Below, piece after piece: positions 63,861-64,000 of a stretch of 64,000 nucleotides of DNA. The stretch is taken from assembly GCF_026650985.1 (NCBI RefSeq), contig NZ_CP086239.1, positions 1,736,001 to 1,800,000 on the forward strand, written 5' to 3'. This stretch comes from Clostridium estertheticum. Its GTDB lineage: Bacteria > Bacillota > Clostridia > Clostridiales > Clostridiaceae. Below the pieces are notes generated by a model. That model worked only from the letters and a program-made list of their open reading frames with translations, did not search any database and was not told the DNA's origin. Both the position numbers and the translations under genes were made by a program. Numbering within the stretch: the stretch's first letter is position 1; each line of letters opens with the position of its first letter.

Positions 63861-64000
63861 AAATAATCACTGTAACAGCCCTCCTCCACAATTAAAACTA
63901 TATTTTATTATTTAGCAAATAAGGGTATTATAATAGCTGATAATAATGGGTACAATATTAGTGTGAATTTGAATTTATATAAAGAAGGAAACAGGGGGCA

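Overview
The window is AT-rich DNA from a spore-forming, anaerobic-type Firmicute, most probably a Clostridium sensu stricto. Pointers are Shine-Dalgarno sites of the AGGAGG type, a Spo0E-like phosphatase, a SASP-like spore protein, catabolite (cre) sites, DeoR-, LacI- and GntR-type regulation like that of Bacillus/Clostridium, and two large chemoreceptors. No rRNA, tRNA, CRISPR or prophage genes were seen. The gene set fits a saprophyte living on plant matter and dead cells: a double-domain pectate lyase, GH31 glycosidases with a sugar symporter, a phenolic acid decarboxylase, and full nucleoside salvage.

Layout. 1-7.4 kb: cell-envelope genes (two paralogous phosphodiester glycosidases around undecaprenyl-diphosphatase uppP), a complete IS1182-type insertion sequence inside a palindromic terminator, and a lipoprotein metallo-beta-lactamase with its DUF3006 partner. 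7.8-13.2 kb: an orphan gene, padC with a tandem PadR-type operator, an intracellular 5'-nucleotidase family enzyme, a decayed IS1595-type transposase and a chloramphenicol acetyltransferase. 13.4-21.9 kb: a glycoside utilisation locus (GPH symporter, two GH31 enzymes, a GH31 fragment, divergent LacI regulator with two identical operators). 22-28 kb: an MFS transporter and a BmpA-type nucleoside ABC importer. 28-36 kb: chemoreceptor, SASP-like protein, DUF362 ferredoxin-like protein, a CheX/response-regulator-CheX pair and a Thr-rich surface protein. 36-41 kb: BrnQ, an ABC-2 exporter, an alpha/beta hydrolase and a TspO-related membrane protein. 41-45.4 kb: an uncharacterised catabolic operon (ACS-family transporter, YhcH, PanE-like reductase, cyclase-family hydrolase) with a divergent FCD-type GntR regulator. 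45.5-47.5 kb: a second chemoreceptor. 47.8-54.5 kb: the deo/nucleoside cluster (DUF1097, pdp, deoB, nupC, deoC, cdd, deoR). 54.5-60.2 kb: beta- and gamma-class carbonic anhydrases, PepF, a beta-CASP nuclease-like protein and a small membrane protein. 60.3-63.9 kb: a PL1-PL9 pectate lyase and a Spo0E-like gene.

How the parts work together. Nucleosides enter through the ABC system or NupC, are deaminated (Cdd) and phosphorolysed (Pdp), and the pentose phosphate is isomerised (DeoB) and cleaved (DeoC); DeoR-type operators of the same architecture precede both deoC and cdd. The GH31/GPH locus appears to be controlled by the LacI protein through two operators 160 bp apart, and by catabolite repression. 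The most interesting observations are the insertion sequence flanked by a 38-bp duplicated palindrome, the three-hexamer padC operator, the unknown catabolic operon at 41-44.6 kb, and two small families of repeated intergenic elements at 55-64 kb. All start codons were chosen by ribosome-binding-site position; several differ from the longest open frame.
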